Assembly: GCA_037074705.1 (NCBI GenBank) | Contig: CM073591.1 | Location: 178,647,432-178,711,431 of the forward strand | Source of the DNA: Zhengitettix transpicula | Lineage: Eukaryota; Arthropoda; Insecta; Orthoptera; Tetrigidae | Reading direction: 5' to 3' | DNA length: 64,000 nt | Shown: piece by piece, positions 36,601-51,300 of the stretch | Layout of the letters: each line of letters opens with the position of its first letter | Numbering within the stretch: position 1 is the first letter of the stretch | The notes under the pieces: model-generated | What the model saw: the letters and a program-made list of their open reading frames with translations, nothing else | Told to the model about the DNA's origin: nothing | Databases searched by the model: none | Translations under genes and position numbers: made by a program

Positions 36601-39600
36601 TACATATATATGATTATACATGCATGTAAACATATACACATAACATAGATACATAATAAACTTACAATTGGTTACATTATATTTTATTATTATTTTTGGA
36701 TGTTCTACTTATCAAAATTTAAAGTATCTCTGCATACTATTTTTCTATTTCTATGCCTTCTATTATTTACAATATTGTTTCTGGTTAGATTAATATAAAT
36801 TGCTTCAGCTATTATATGTTTCATTTTATGAATATTATTCTGGAGGATTATAACAAAATAGTTGAAAGCTTCCAACTGATCATTTAATAAATTAAAAACT
36901 TGGAGACTGTTTATGGTTATTTCTGCACATCAACAGTCCTTTTTACCATGTTGTGTGGTATTTACATTTTTACTTTTTTGTCTGAATTAGCTACCTTTCT
37001 TATTAGTTAAAAAAAAAGGTTCAAACTCTAGTAGTAGTGCAAAAACTTAAAAGAAATGTTACAGATAACAAAGTAAATCATATCTGTCTACCAATATATA
37101 TGTTAATATTTGATAGAAGTGAAGATATCAATAAAATATATGGTATCCTGTACATAAATAACATGAAAATAAAAATAGAGGCAATAACGAATAGTAAACT
37201 TATACCACAATGTAAACGATGCCAAAGATTTGGACACACAAGGGCATTCTGTATAAGAACTCCCAACTTGCATGAAATGCACAGGAAACCACTAAATCAC
37301 AAGCTCCATTAAAACCAGAAACACTCCTGCTAAGTGTGTAAACTGCCCAACTAACTATAGGGGATATACAGTAGCAAAAGAGTTACAAAATAGATGAGAA
37401 AATATCAACCAAGACTAATTACTCATAATACGACAAGAACTGCAGTATCTTATGCCCAAGCTACAAAACCAAAAACAATAGAGGCAGAACCTCTCCAGAC
37501 AACATCTGGAACATCTATGATGCAGCTTATGGAGAATATGATGAAGGCACTAGAATGAATAAATATTAGACTTGACAAACTAGAAGCCAGGATCCCACCA
37601 AAAACAAAATAATAGTATGAAACAAAAAATATGAACTATGAAGTTTTTTTAAATACACAACTTATAGACGTCTGCCTCATCTCAGAGACACATATAACAA
37701 AGCAATCATATCTTAAAATAAGAAGATACAAAACATCAACCCAGTGGTCTGATAACTTCTGGAAAATCAACATCGTCCCAGTAGATTGAAAAGAAGAAAA
37801 CCAACTGATTTTGTGTAAAGTGCTGTGTATAAAATCAGAGCACAGTGCATGAGTGAAGTGCACAAGCACCAGAAAAATGTAGAAGACAACAGTGGATGGA
37901 CTCTAGTCATTAAGTATATAGTTTAAGTTTTTTAGAAAAAAATTAATGGTTAGTCTTAAAAGACTAGTTTTAATGGTAGGCACACAGTTGCTGATAAAGG
38001 GAAAAAAAATTATGGAACCAGAGTAATGTTTACTCTCATTAAGATAGTATTGTACATACTCTGTTAAAACCTGATGCTTGCTCAACATGAATTTGTTTTT
38101 GGCAATAAAGATTTATTATTATTATAATTATTAAGTGTCTGCTGATATTTATAGATATAATAGGCAGTGCCTTGATTTAATAAAATATTCCATTACTCTG
38201 CTTAATCAACAGATATAACAGACCATACTTATCCAATCACAAGGATAAACTGCACATGTACCTGGTAATGATGAAATACCCCCCCCAACTTCCTCCTGCT
38301 GCAAAACCTATTCCCTGATATTCTAGGATGATCATAAAATACCCACCAAATTTCCACATAAGAGAACAAAAATACTATTAATAGTTGGTGTGTGTCTTTT
38401 CAGAATAATATACCTGATGTCATTATTAGGTTAAGAATTTTTGAAATTCTCTAATCTCTTCTTCAGAATTAGAGATCAGATCATCGAATACATTTAATTT
38501 TAAGTTATAATCATATTTTATTTAAAGTCTTTTGTGTAATCTTTGATTAAAATTATAATTTTGATTTATATGGTTTGACTGAAACATATATTTGGAATTT
38601 TTTCTCTGGTTTATATTACAGGTGCAACTTGAAGTTATTTTTTGCATTCCTGACATAATAACAGATGAACAACATTCTGAAATAGGATGTAAGCTAAGGT
38701 ACATTGAAATTCATATTTAAGTGACATTAATTAATTTAAATTCGTTCCATTCCTCCTCCCTGCATATGTTTTGAGTTGAGGTAGCTTTGATTTCCAAGAA
38801 GTTGGATAAAAGTGGATGTATGTATTTATAAAACATTGGGGTAAAATAATAAATTAACATCAAGGTGAATCAACATATTCTATTATTCTTTTTTTGAAAA
38901 CAAATTATATATTACATGCTATTATTAAAATTCATAAAATTGTGTATGATAACAGAACACCATAAATGTGGATATTTCCAGTCTTTTGGAACAATATTGG
39001 AAGATAGTTACTTCAGTGTGGTTCTTGTGATTGTTTCTGAGAACAAAAACAAAAATTATGCTATTATATAGTGAAGTCCACTGTAATTTAGGTAACATTT
39101 TGTTGCTGAGTTCAAAATAGGTTCACTTTAGGCCTGAAACCTAGGATCAGCTCAAATCAAGAGTCCCCATGAAAAATTTGTGCTGAAGAAAAAAAATATT
39201 TTGTTTGATAACCATAAAAATGCTTTGAATGTATATATTGTGATATATATAAATTATGATAAATATCTCTTATCTTTTACTATCTTTTGTATCATTAGTG
39301 TAATGGTTTGCTTTGGTTCACCATCTTTCTTTGCCCTTGGCCAACTATTGGAGATTGCAGTACATTGATACATTGATACATTTGACATGCAGAACCAAGA
39401 TATCTAAACCTAGGTGTTCATCAACGTGACATTTCTTTCAAAACCAATACATTCTTAGAATTTCTTTTTCCCTCTCACCCCCTCCCCATATTTATTTTTT
39501 GACCAAATTCTATGGGAATATGTGATTAACTTTACTTTCATTGATTGGCTAAGTACTACCATTTATCATTGATTTTTAAAAAAATAAAAAATCGAGTTTT

Positions 39601-42336
39601 ATCAAATAAAATGTTATGCTTTGGAATATTTGATTACTGTGATGAAAAATTTGAATCCCACAAATAGGTGCCTATTAATTGTTATGAATTTTAATAAAAT
39701 AACAGGGTTTGGGTGCAATAATAATTTAAATTAATTGTTATACATACAGTTTTAGCAGCAGCTTTTTAATACCCCTCTCTGTCTCCCCCCCCCCCCCCAA
39801 GGAAAAATGAGTAATGAGTGTTGCTGCCGTTTATGCAAAATCAGAGGTGTGTTATGCAATGATTGAATTATTAAGTTCCTTTTTTTAAAACAAAATGCAA
39901 GTTGTCTCACAATTTCCACCATCCAAGTCATGTCTTTTTTTTTAAACTTGATACTTTATAGAGATAATCTTCATCCAAGTCATCCATAATACTTAAATAC
40001 TTTAGAGCGTTATTTGCTTCACTTAGTATATAATTTCTTAATGCATCATTTATAACCTACAACATTATTTGTGTGCTAGCAACCAAAGACAAGTACTATT
40101 CATATATCACTCACTTCAAACAGTCTCTAACAATGCAATACTATCTTCCAATGTATCTGTAACTAATGTTTTTATAATAGATTCTTATTATATCATATGT
40201 CACAATATTACAATTTGTGTCGACATTAAATTTTACATATATTAACTATAATGCATAATGTTCCTTCCATTTGTTTATTTATCTCTTCAGATGTATGCTA
40301 TTAAAACACATTTAAAAAATGTTTTAAATTTGAATAAAATAATTTAACAGAAATAATTTAGACTTCTCTGTCATTATTAACAGACAAATGGGCAACTGAC
40401 TCACTAACTAATATAAAAAACTGCTAACTCCTGACTGCCTTTGTCCCTAAAACTTTGAGGACAATTTTGTAGCACAAAGGTGTAAAATTCTGAATGTCAC
40501 CATTACTACTTAAAGTCCACTGTCAATCATCCTTTCACTTTGTGATAAAGAAGCATTTTTTTTTAAAAAAAAATATATTAAAATAATCTTATAAGGAAGC
40601 ATATCTTTTGTTCCTTGCTCACCTCATTCTGAGGTTTCTTTCTGAAATTGACCAAATAATGAATGCTTAAAAAACTTTGCATTACAAATATAATGTCCAT
40701 TTGTTAAAATATGTTTTCAAAATTCTTCTCTGATAGAGTAATATTTACTCACATAATAGTATTCAGTTTCCCTTCTGCATACAGATTAAATAACAGAGGT
40801 GATAAATTACATTCTTTCCTTACACTATTTTTAATTGCAGCTTCTCTCATTTTCATTTTTTGTTGCTCATGTAGATTTCACGTTACTCTTCCTTCCATTT
40901 TTCTTTAGAATAGAAAATATTGTATTCCATTTTTATTATTTCTGAAATAAAACAATCCATTTATTTTAGTTGAATATTATGTAGAATATTAGAAAATTAA
41001 AATCATATCCTAATTTAATTTCTGTGTTATTAATGATGTAATCAAACTTTTTTATAATATAATGATTTACCTTTCCCACAATGTAGAATTCTATTGCCCA
41101 TCTCATTGATCCCAAAGCTAAAAATTTGACACCAATTTGGTCATTTTTGATATTTTATATTAACTCCCTCTCTTCACCTTCTATGACAATAAAGGTTGAA
41201 ATTTGACTTAAACTGCATTGAAGGTGTCTTTATTACTGCAATCTCAGAAACTTTTATTCAGACATTCTAATCCCACATTACATTTTCATAGATTTTGTGG
41301 TAACCCTCTTATCCTTATTTAACTTTCTTCTTTTTTTTAAAAAAAACAACAAAACAATATTCATTAACAGTTAAAAACATTTTAGGGGATTAGCTATTTT
41401 TACATAAATGAATTTATATAATTTAAAACCATATAAAAAATTTAATATAATATAAAAAAACTATTTACAAATATGTATATTGATGCTAGACTGTAATATA
41501 GCTGCAGTGGGCATGGACTGATCTCAGATTTACTGTGGGTGATAAAAAACAACACCATAAATTTTGAAGAAAAAGAAAATGTTGCACCGATAAAATTTAA
41601 CGCCATAAAAAGACCCTTTAATGGTCAAATTTAAGTTAAATTATAACTGCAAAAATCCCAATACAACTTCACATTGGCTCAGCTGTCCCAACATGTTTAA
41701 ATCAGCTAATATTTGCCCATAGGCAAACTTCAAAGGTTCTCATACTTTGTAAATTTTCTCTCTGTCTCTGAGGTGTTGCTTCCTTCATGTCTCTTGCAGT
41801 ACACCCCTTCATAGTCTGTTTTTGATATTTCATAAACTTGGTGTAAATGGGGCACCAATCAGAGTTTTCTTTTCCACAATCACATCACTAATATGGCACA
41901 ACTTGGTCATTTGGCGGGGTGATTTAATTTATGCTGCCACACGCACAGCCAGATTGACGAAACATTTCACATCTCATTGTGATCTGAATTTTGGCTAAAA
42001 GCTTGTTTTGCTCCTTGCTGTGGGACATTCCTGAACTGCAATTGTTATTGCGCAGACCTTTCTTCCCTCAGTGGAAACTATTACAAAAGGCATATCAGTC
42101 AATACCCTTAGTAGAATTCAAAATTAACACTTAAAAGGGAAGCCACTAAAGACGTGAAACCTTTCCTTAACAAAATGAAATGAGTGAAAATTTAAAAACT
42201 AGCACATGAAAAACTTGAAACTAAATCCATGTAATATGTAGTTTACTACAATTTTGAAATTGTGTGTACCAAGTTTCGTTGAAATTCCTACATGTGTTGA
42301 AGTGCAGAACATACACAGACACACACACACACACAG

Positions 42337-42368
<32 letters not shown>

Positions 42369-45300
42369 AATTATATGAAGTGGTTAAAATAATTATTTAT
42401 TTATTTTTTATTTGTGATAACTATTTTTCAGTTATTTAGTTCTTGAAAAAACTGAACTCACACCGGTCATTCTGGATGCATTGAGTAATCTTTCACTTGA
42501 GAAAGATTTGCATTTGAAAGTTGCAGAACGTATGCTATCTGTACTGCGCACTGCTCCAACATACTTCTTTCCAAACATAGTAAAATTTCTTTTAACTGGA
42601 AAAAATCAAACAGATTGGAATGAGGTATGTTGCCTATTTAATTAAAGTAGATTATATTTGATATTCTTGCTGATGAATAGTCTTTGTAATTTGCTCAGTA
42701 TTTATGTTAACAATAATTTGAAAATGTTTTATGTATACAAAGATTGGTTCCTATTTTTACATAGTGCCAGAATGTATCCAAGTCATGCTATTTTTGTTGC
42801 TTTCCACAACATTATGCATATTGGTAGGTAAATATATAACAATTTCATTTGTCAGCATAAAAATTAATCTTTTTGGGAATCCTGATTTTTATCTTTCTAT
42901 GTATTGAAATAATACCTCTCATATGATATTGTTGTTGCCTGTAATATATGGTGAAATTTGTAATGAAGACCTTTATTATATTTAATGTATGTAAATATTT
43001 ACTATAATTTAACTATTAGTGCTTGTCATGTTTTGAAACTTCATCATCATTAAGTATAGGTTGTTCTGAATGATTAAAAACCATCAGGCATTGAAAATAA
43101 TACTTATGACATTATTTAGGATCCTCACAGATCCTTTGTTAAATATCCTGTAGTCACTAGAAATAAAGTGATTTGGATTAAAAACTGGAAATATATTGAA
43201 ACTATGTAGTAATGGAAACTATGTACTGTAAACACAAAACAGAAACAATAATTTCTTTCAAAATGTTCACATTTTGATGCAGTCTATAATTCTATGAAAT
43301 GATTGCAAGCATTCAGATTTCCAAAATCGTTTCTTACACGCAGTTGTTAAGATTTTTAAAAATATTTTACTTATGGGATATAATGTATTGTCACTTGATT
43401 GTTTCATGCTTTGGAAATTGCTATCATGTTTTAATTAAATAAAGTTTCACTGTCCTGTAGATGCTGAGATATTGTGACATGACATGCTTGTGATTTTCAG
43501 TGAGGTGTTTAGGGATCCATGCTGCAGAAAATTTATGAAAGTTGAGCCTGTTACAGATGTAATATGCAGAACCATGGCTAATGTGCATATTGTATACTTC
43601 AGCAACAGTCATTCACTACTTATTCAGTGCATGAACTTGCTTAATGTTGCCCTTTTTGTATGTGGTTTGTCATTCTGCTCTTTCCTATTCCTTCATGCTT
43701 TTTCAACTACTTATGCACTAGTCAATCCACTGGGGGAGGGGGGGGGGAGAGACAGAGAGAGCGAGCGATCGAGAGAGAGTGAGAGAGCGAGAAAAATATA
43801 CACGGGATTCAAAGTTTGAATTTTAAATGGGGAATAATGTTGGGGTAATCATATTTCAATTATAATGGTATGTTAGTGCCAGGGAATGATAGTTAAATTT
43901 ATTCTCCTATGCATTTATCAAATATGGGAAGTCTTCATAATCAAAAAATTTCATTTTTTTCAATTAATATCCAAGTGTAAGTTGTGTATAAGTATTGAAA
44001 TTGTGTTTACAGAAAAAGGAAGCAAGAGATTATGTATATTTTCACGTGAAGTCACAAAATTGTTTCAAACACTAGAATTAGCAGTTATTTTTAAAACTTG
44101 TGAAGGTCAGCTGAATTGATAGATTAATTTTAACTCTGTACTGTACAACCATGATTAACCCTTTGTGGTCGTATGTCCCGCTTGGCAGGACACTTTGTTT
44201 TCCCACATTATTCTGATTTTATCTCCACCTGCTAGTCTGTAGTGTCTGCATCCAATTCTACCAGCTTAGTCTGCAGCTGCCTTCAGGTTGTGATAGGGTT
44301 CAAAAGAAATTAGTAAAATTATGAACAATGTTTATTTTTTTTAAAAAAAAATTCCTACTTTAAAATGGATTTAAATTCAACTCTCACATATAAAAATTAC
44401 AATTTAGTTTACTGGGTGCAGTCAGGGAATTCCTGTACATGTATTATAAAAGAAACCTCCTGGATTTAATGCCATATTTAATATTGTACTCAGGTGCACT
44501 ATCATTTCTATCAATGTAACTGGTTTCCATGTATTCCACATAGTGTTTTTTTGTTGAGTGTCCTAAATGCCAGCTTATCTTATGCATATTTATTTGTTTC
44601 ATTTAATATAGATTTAAATAACCTGTCTGTAACAAACCATAGAAATTACTCAATTAGTATTGTCATTGTCATTGAAAACCTGACGATGTAAAACACTGAG
44701 GAACTAAATTACGTTTGGTTGCTGTAACGTTCAACCAACTATCACTTAATATATTTTGAGACTGAAGAATGTGATTACCATCACTTTCCTCACAACTTAT
44801 GTAACTTTCACCTTCACACTCTTCCAATTCATTAGAAAATTATTGAAAAATTGTCTTCACTATCATATATATCACCAAGTCCACCTTCAGCCAATTTAAT
44901 ATGTTACGTATGTGATGCCATCTTTGCTAATAATATAAAAACAATAAAGATGCTAATTATAAATGCAAAAACCACTTTACAATAAGGAGCTACTACTGCT
45001 ACACCTTTCAGGAAGTGACAGGTATTCTTTACTTACCTGGCAGTTACTAATCAGAAGTAACTAAAGAAGAAAGTCCTGTTCCACCTAGTGGGACAATGGT
45101 TCAGTAGACGAAAATAGAAATGCCCTCCAAGGTGGGACTACAAGATGAACTACAAAAAAGAAACACTAAGAGCACCAGAAAGGGTTAATACATTAAATGT
45201 ACCCAAAATATACAATGTAGCTTTGTATTTTCACAGTATTTGCATTCTTTACAGATAAAAACAAAAATTTATTATAACCCATTAGTTGTTTAAGAATTTA

Positions 45301-48300
45301 GAACACTCATAATCAACTAATTTTATGTTGACTCATTATTTTTCTAGATATTATCAGGATTGCGAGATGGTCTAGATTTCACACCACTTCATGAAACAAC
45401 AGAAAATCATGTAAATAGTGAAATGCTAACAGTAGCGGCATTACGTGATGCAGTTTTGGGCTCTCGAGATATTGCAACTGCTTGGTTAAATATAATTGAA
45501 AATGTTTCCAATGCCTCGAACCACAAAACTTTAGATGTAATCATGCTTCTAGTCATCTATTCTTCTATTCCGTTACTTAAGAAACGTGCAGAAACAATAT
45601 TCAGATACAAAATGAAGATGGAATTGTTCAAGACCTCTCTTTTTGAAAAATTATTCAAGACGTTTCATATGGTTTGTAAAAAAATTATAACGCTTTCATT
45701 TTAAATTTCAAATCCATAATACTTAATGAAATTTATACTCCTCTGATGTGTATTCTGGACAATATTTATGAATAGCAAGTATACCTAATTGTTTGATAGA
45801 AAATTTGTAGTTTTATTAGTAACTTACTTTTAATTTAATTTGATATATTCTTGAAATATGATTTGTAATAAAAATATATATTGAAGATAATATTTTTCTA
45901 CTTTTGTAGATTTCAGATTACTTTAAATGTAGATTTTACTTCAACTTAATCCAACTGTCGTTATTTTTATTTACGTCAGTAAAATTTGTTGAATCATTCT
46001 TTTTCCTAAAAATTAATTACATTTGTTATTTCTATAGGTCATGAAAAAATACCATAATACAATTTTGAACATGGCTGCAATGCTCCTTCAGTCATCAGAT
46101 CCTTCAGTTTCACACCATTCTGCAATTTTATTTAAGTAAGTTAATTATTTTGTTACAAAAATGACATTCTTTTTGCACTCTTAAGTATTTCAATTCTTTA
46201 GTGCCCATATACTGTTTACAGCTTCGAACATGGTCTTGATTTTACATATATAAAACAATACATTTATATAATTATACAATTTAGGTAATTATTGGTACAT
46301 TACACTTAAATAAGTACATTATTTATATTTGTCACAACATAATAGAAAAAAATAGTATTATGGTAATTCAGTTCATAATTGAACCTAATGATGTAAACAT
46401 TTTTTATAAGAAACATTTTTATTTTTTGTCCATAAAGGGGCCCTTTATAATGTTTAATATTCCACGGTAATTTGTTGAACAGGATAGGTCCTTTGATATA
46501 GGGATCTTTCTCTGTTGGAGAACTATTTTGGCATACCCTGTGATAGTCATTACTATTTCTTGTGGTATAGTTATGGTAATCTCTATTTAATGTAACTATT
46601 GTCTTATCTCTTTTTGTTAATAGTATTACCATTCATATGTACAATATGACAGTTGAAACTTTTTCCTTAAAAAATATCTTTATGGATGATTGCCTATTAT
46701 GTACCTTATACACTGATATCAGACATATTATTATTTTGTACACAATTGCAAAGATTCTCTTCATGCTTTGATAGCATGTGCTACATCAGACCTCTGTGGG
46801 ATACTGCAAATGAGAATGTATCAAACTATAACATACCAGTTTTAGAATAGGTGCATCTAAATACTTGGATAATTGTCTAATGAAGAAAGCTTACCACAAA
46901 CTGTTTCAACGTGGTAAAGGAAAAGTTGTAATCAATAAGTATGCCAAAAAATATAAATTATTACATAATTTACTTTTTAAACATAGTCCTTGTTGAGTTT
47001 TATTTGAACAACATTTTCATTTTTTATAATACTCTACTGGAATAGCATATACTTTGTTTTCTTAAAATTAAGTTACAGATTGTTTCCATACAGGTACTTT
47101 ATAATATTATCTAAAGATACAGTGACTTATTTCAGGAGTAATTTAACTTATTATTGCTGCATATTATGGATATGTCATCTTCTTATGAAATAATTTTATC
47201 ATTTAGTGTTTGTAATTTATTTACATAAACTAAGAACAGTAGTGGGCCCAGAACTGATCCTTGAGGAACACCATATAACACTAATTTTGATTGAATTGTT
47301 TTCGTAACATAATTTTTTCTCCCACTGTATTGTTTTCACTTTATTTGACATGACCTTAACAGATCATTTGATTTTCTTCGTATACCATAGTCACTGAGCT
47401 TATATTACTTATCTCAAATCACAGTTTTTCATTTAATCACAAGCTAAAAATATGTGTTAAGACCACTTGTATCAGCTACACAAATACAGTGTGCTTCCTG
47501 TCATTGCAGAACTTGCTGTTTTTCACATTTTTATCAGTTAGCTATACAACTTTTTCATGGTTACTCGGTAAATATTGTGTCCTCCACCTATTCTCTTATA
47601 TAGGCTTTAACAAGAAAATTATCCACATGTAGTGAAGTTGAAAATAAATATGGTAGCCATTATAGCATTATAACTTTAAAAAATTACTTATTTCAAAAAT
47701 TACTGTATTATGACTTATTGGTGTCAATGTTTTATATTCCAGCTTGTTATTAACACATTTTGATGGCCATCTGAACCAAACAACACTTATAAAACTAATT
47801 ATGCACATTTGCACTGGTAACTCAACTATAGCTAAGACAGGTCTTTCTATATTGTCAGTTATGGCTGAAACCAATATATCTAGACTATTTCCCCATCAGA
47901 TGCTTCTGTTGGTGAGTCACTTAAGACTTATTTTATTTTTATTTCCCTGCTCTGTTTCCTCTCTTTTAATTATGAATAATTACTCAATTTGCAATATGTT
48001 ATTAATAATAAGATTTATTTCAGAACTTGATGAACAAATTACCAAGTTTTGATCTCTGGCAAGCTGAGAAAGTGTTGGATATTTTATGTAGTTTGGCATA
48101 CAGCCCTTTGCAGACCACTTGTTACATATTACAAGATGAAATACACATGCTAGTAAGGAAACATGTTTCCAGTGGCAGTTTGATGTGAGATATTGTTTGT
48201 TATTTGTAATTGTTACATTATATTTTTCTTTTATAAATATTAACATTATTTTAAGAAATCTATCTTCATTTTAATAAATAGAATTGACTGTATGTACGTT

Positions 48301-51300
48301 CTGCATACAAAATCAAGTGGAGCAGTTTTGACTAAATTTTGTACACATGTTCATTTCAAAACGGTAATGAACACTGTCAGGATAAGACAAAACTACCACT
48401 CCTAGGGGCTGGGATGGAAATTTACAAACATTCTGAAACTGTTGCTATTTGCATCAAAACAATATTTTTCTAGGTTAATTTAATTGATAATGTTTCTCCT
48501 GATGTTATTATTTCTACACCTTTCGGCATGGGAGGGGAGTACCTTTAAGGATGGAATTACAGGGGCATTACAACTGAGATTGGTGTAGTATCTGGGGTTA
48601 TGGAAGCTGCTTAGTATAATTATGACATTGCCGGTTAAGTTGTAGTTCTGCCTTTCGGAGTGGTGGTGGAAGGGGAAAACAATGTTCCGCATACAATTTT
48701 GAACATGTGCACTGAATTCTACCAAATTTGGTACAGATGTTACAATACAAAACAAACACTATCAGTAAATACCCCTACCACCAAATAGATGCAGGGTTGG
48801 AAGAGGTGGCATTTTAAAGACATTCTAAATTACCTGGAATATTTTTTACTCTTGAAGGACCAGGATATTTTTAACTCTTTTAAGATACTAGACATACTTT
48901 AGACTCTTTTAGGGTTGCGAGAATATTTTTAATGTTCTCACTGTAGCAGAAGTAATTTTGTCCTTCTTAGGCTTAAGGAAATATTTCTGATTCTCTTCAT
49001 CTAATGAAAATATTTTTCAAGATACCAGGTGTACTTTTATTTCACTAAAGGTACCGGGATTATATTTGACTCTTTTAGAGGAGTGAAAATATTTTTGTCT
49101 CTCTTAAGGTCCTGGAAATATCTTTCACACTCTTAAGGCATTGGGAGTATTTCTGACTCCCTTAAGGTACCAGGGCCGGCCTACTGTGGTGTAGTGGCCA
49201 GCCTCATTGCCTTGCATCACAGAGGTCCCAGGTTCGAATCCCGGCATGGGCATGGATGTTTGTGGTCGTCCTGGTCACGAAAACAGAGGTTAAGGCTGTG
49301 GGAGAATCGGCACTCTGACCAGGTGTCACTTCTAATCCAGAATGTGTCATGTAAGATAACAGTCTGGCAGCCGTCTAGGTAGGCCATGGCTCTTCATGGG
49401 CTGTCGAGCCAAGGAATTAGAGTTTAAAAGTACCAGGACTACTTTTTACTATTTTAACATAATGGAAATATTTTTGTCTTTCTTAAGGTACCATGTGTAT
49501 TTTTGATTCTGTTAACCTACCAGTAGTGTTTTTAAATCTCTTAAGGAACCAAAAGTAATATTCACTCCCTTTGGCTTTTGGTGTTGTGAATATTTTTTAC
49601 TCTCTTAAAGTATGGTAAATAATTTTGATTCTTTAAATGTATCGGAAGTATTTTTACTCACTGAATGCTGTAGTACTTTTGACACTTTATAGATATTTGA
49701 AGAAATTTTGCTTGCTTAGGTCTCCGGGAATATAATTAACTCTTTTAAGATAGTTGACTAGTACTTATTATATTTTAAAGATGCTCATAAGATACCATGA
49801 GAATTTTTTACATTCTAATTTACTTTAAATATTATAGCCTCTTTTAGGGTACCAGAAATATTTATGACAGTATTAGAATACTGGAAATATTATTGAATCT
49901 TTTTAAGAAACCTATAGAATTTTTTTCTCTTTTAAGGTACAGGGTTATTTTTTATTGTCTTCAGGTACCAGAAGGAATTTTGATTCAGTTAGGTTCCCAG
50001 TATTATTTTACACTTTCATAAAGTAGCAGAAATAATTTTGACTGTCTTAAAGTGCTGGGAGATTTTTGTTGTCTAAAGTTACTGGAAGTATTTTTGACTC
50101 TTTTAGGGGAGACGACTATTTTTTACTCATAACTTATCAAGAGTTTTTATGTCTCTCTAAAGATTTTTGGTGTATTTTTGACTTTCAATGTTTCGGGAGA
50201 AATTTTTTACTCTTTTAAGGTGCCAGAATAAATTTTATTTTCTTAATCTGGAAATATTTTTAAATCTTTTAGGGTACCGAGGGTATTTTTTTTACTTTTT
50301 TAAGGGGCTTGTAGTATTTCCTACTCTATTGGTATCCTGGAAATCTTTTTGACTCAAAATCCTGACAGTGGGGGTATGAAAAGTATTTTTTCTGTTTTAA
50401 AGTATGTAGATAATATTTGACATTTTTAAGGTACCAGTAGTAATTCCGACTGATTATGGCATCCAGACTATTGTATAACTCTATTAGATAACAGGAGGTG
50501 TTTTGAGTGATTTCAGTGTACAGGTAATGTATTGGATTCTCTTAGGTATTTGTGAATGTCTTTACTAAATTAAGGTACAGTGTGTCACATACCAGTTATG
50601 ATAAAACTAACATCCTGGGTCAATCCATATAAAATCAACCAATGGGCGTTGATGACATATTTTATTTTTGATAGTTCATTTTCTGTTTATGTATGTATCT
50701 GGGAGTACAAAACCATCTTATTCTCAATAAAACCAAGTATAAAATCACGTTGTAACCAAAAATTTGTTAAGATGAAAGGAAATAAGCTAAAATACTAGAA
50801 AAGCGTGTTTTAATTAGAAAAAAATGAAGAATGTAGAAATTTTTTTCAAAGAAGGGATTACAACACAAATTTATAATATAATATAATAAGGTACAATACT
50901 TTTAATATGACAAATTGGTACACAAACTCGATGAAAATTTTTCCTGAAGTAGTATAGAAGAAAAAGTCCAAATCATTAGTTTACTACCTGAATGATTCAG
51001 GAAAGTGGCCTTTTGTTTCTTTAAACACTTGATATTATTGTTTCAAATACAGACTACATTATTGTATTATTTAATTTATTAAGTTAATAAAGATACAACC
51101 GTTGCACATATCTGGCGACACACGCCGGGAACACATCCATGTACTACGGGGACTACACTCGTACAACAATGTTGCCAAAACGAATACATACATCCATAGA
51201 ACGTACATAGAACATACAAAGTTATGACAACAGAATTTAACATTCAACATGTATCGAAATAGTAACAAAAATTTGTCAAATAACTTGTTTGTTAAACAAC

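Noticed and set aside
43484..43819. 111-codon ORF in Fancd2 intron 6
   Set aside because: Ends in a (GA)n low-complexity tract, has no family resemblance, and no Fancd2 match.
49180..49260. Functional tRNA gene
   Set aside because: Boxes A and B are good, but the acceptor stem does not close and a SINE body follows; called a SINE.
48830..50578. 29-bp direct repeats as a CRISPR array
   Set aside because: Units are head-to-tail without spacers, highly diverged, and lie in an intron of an animal gene; it is a minisatellite.
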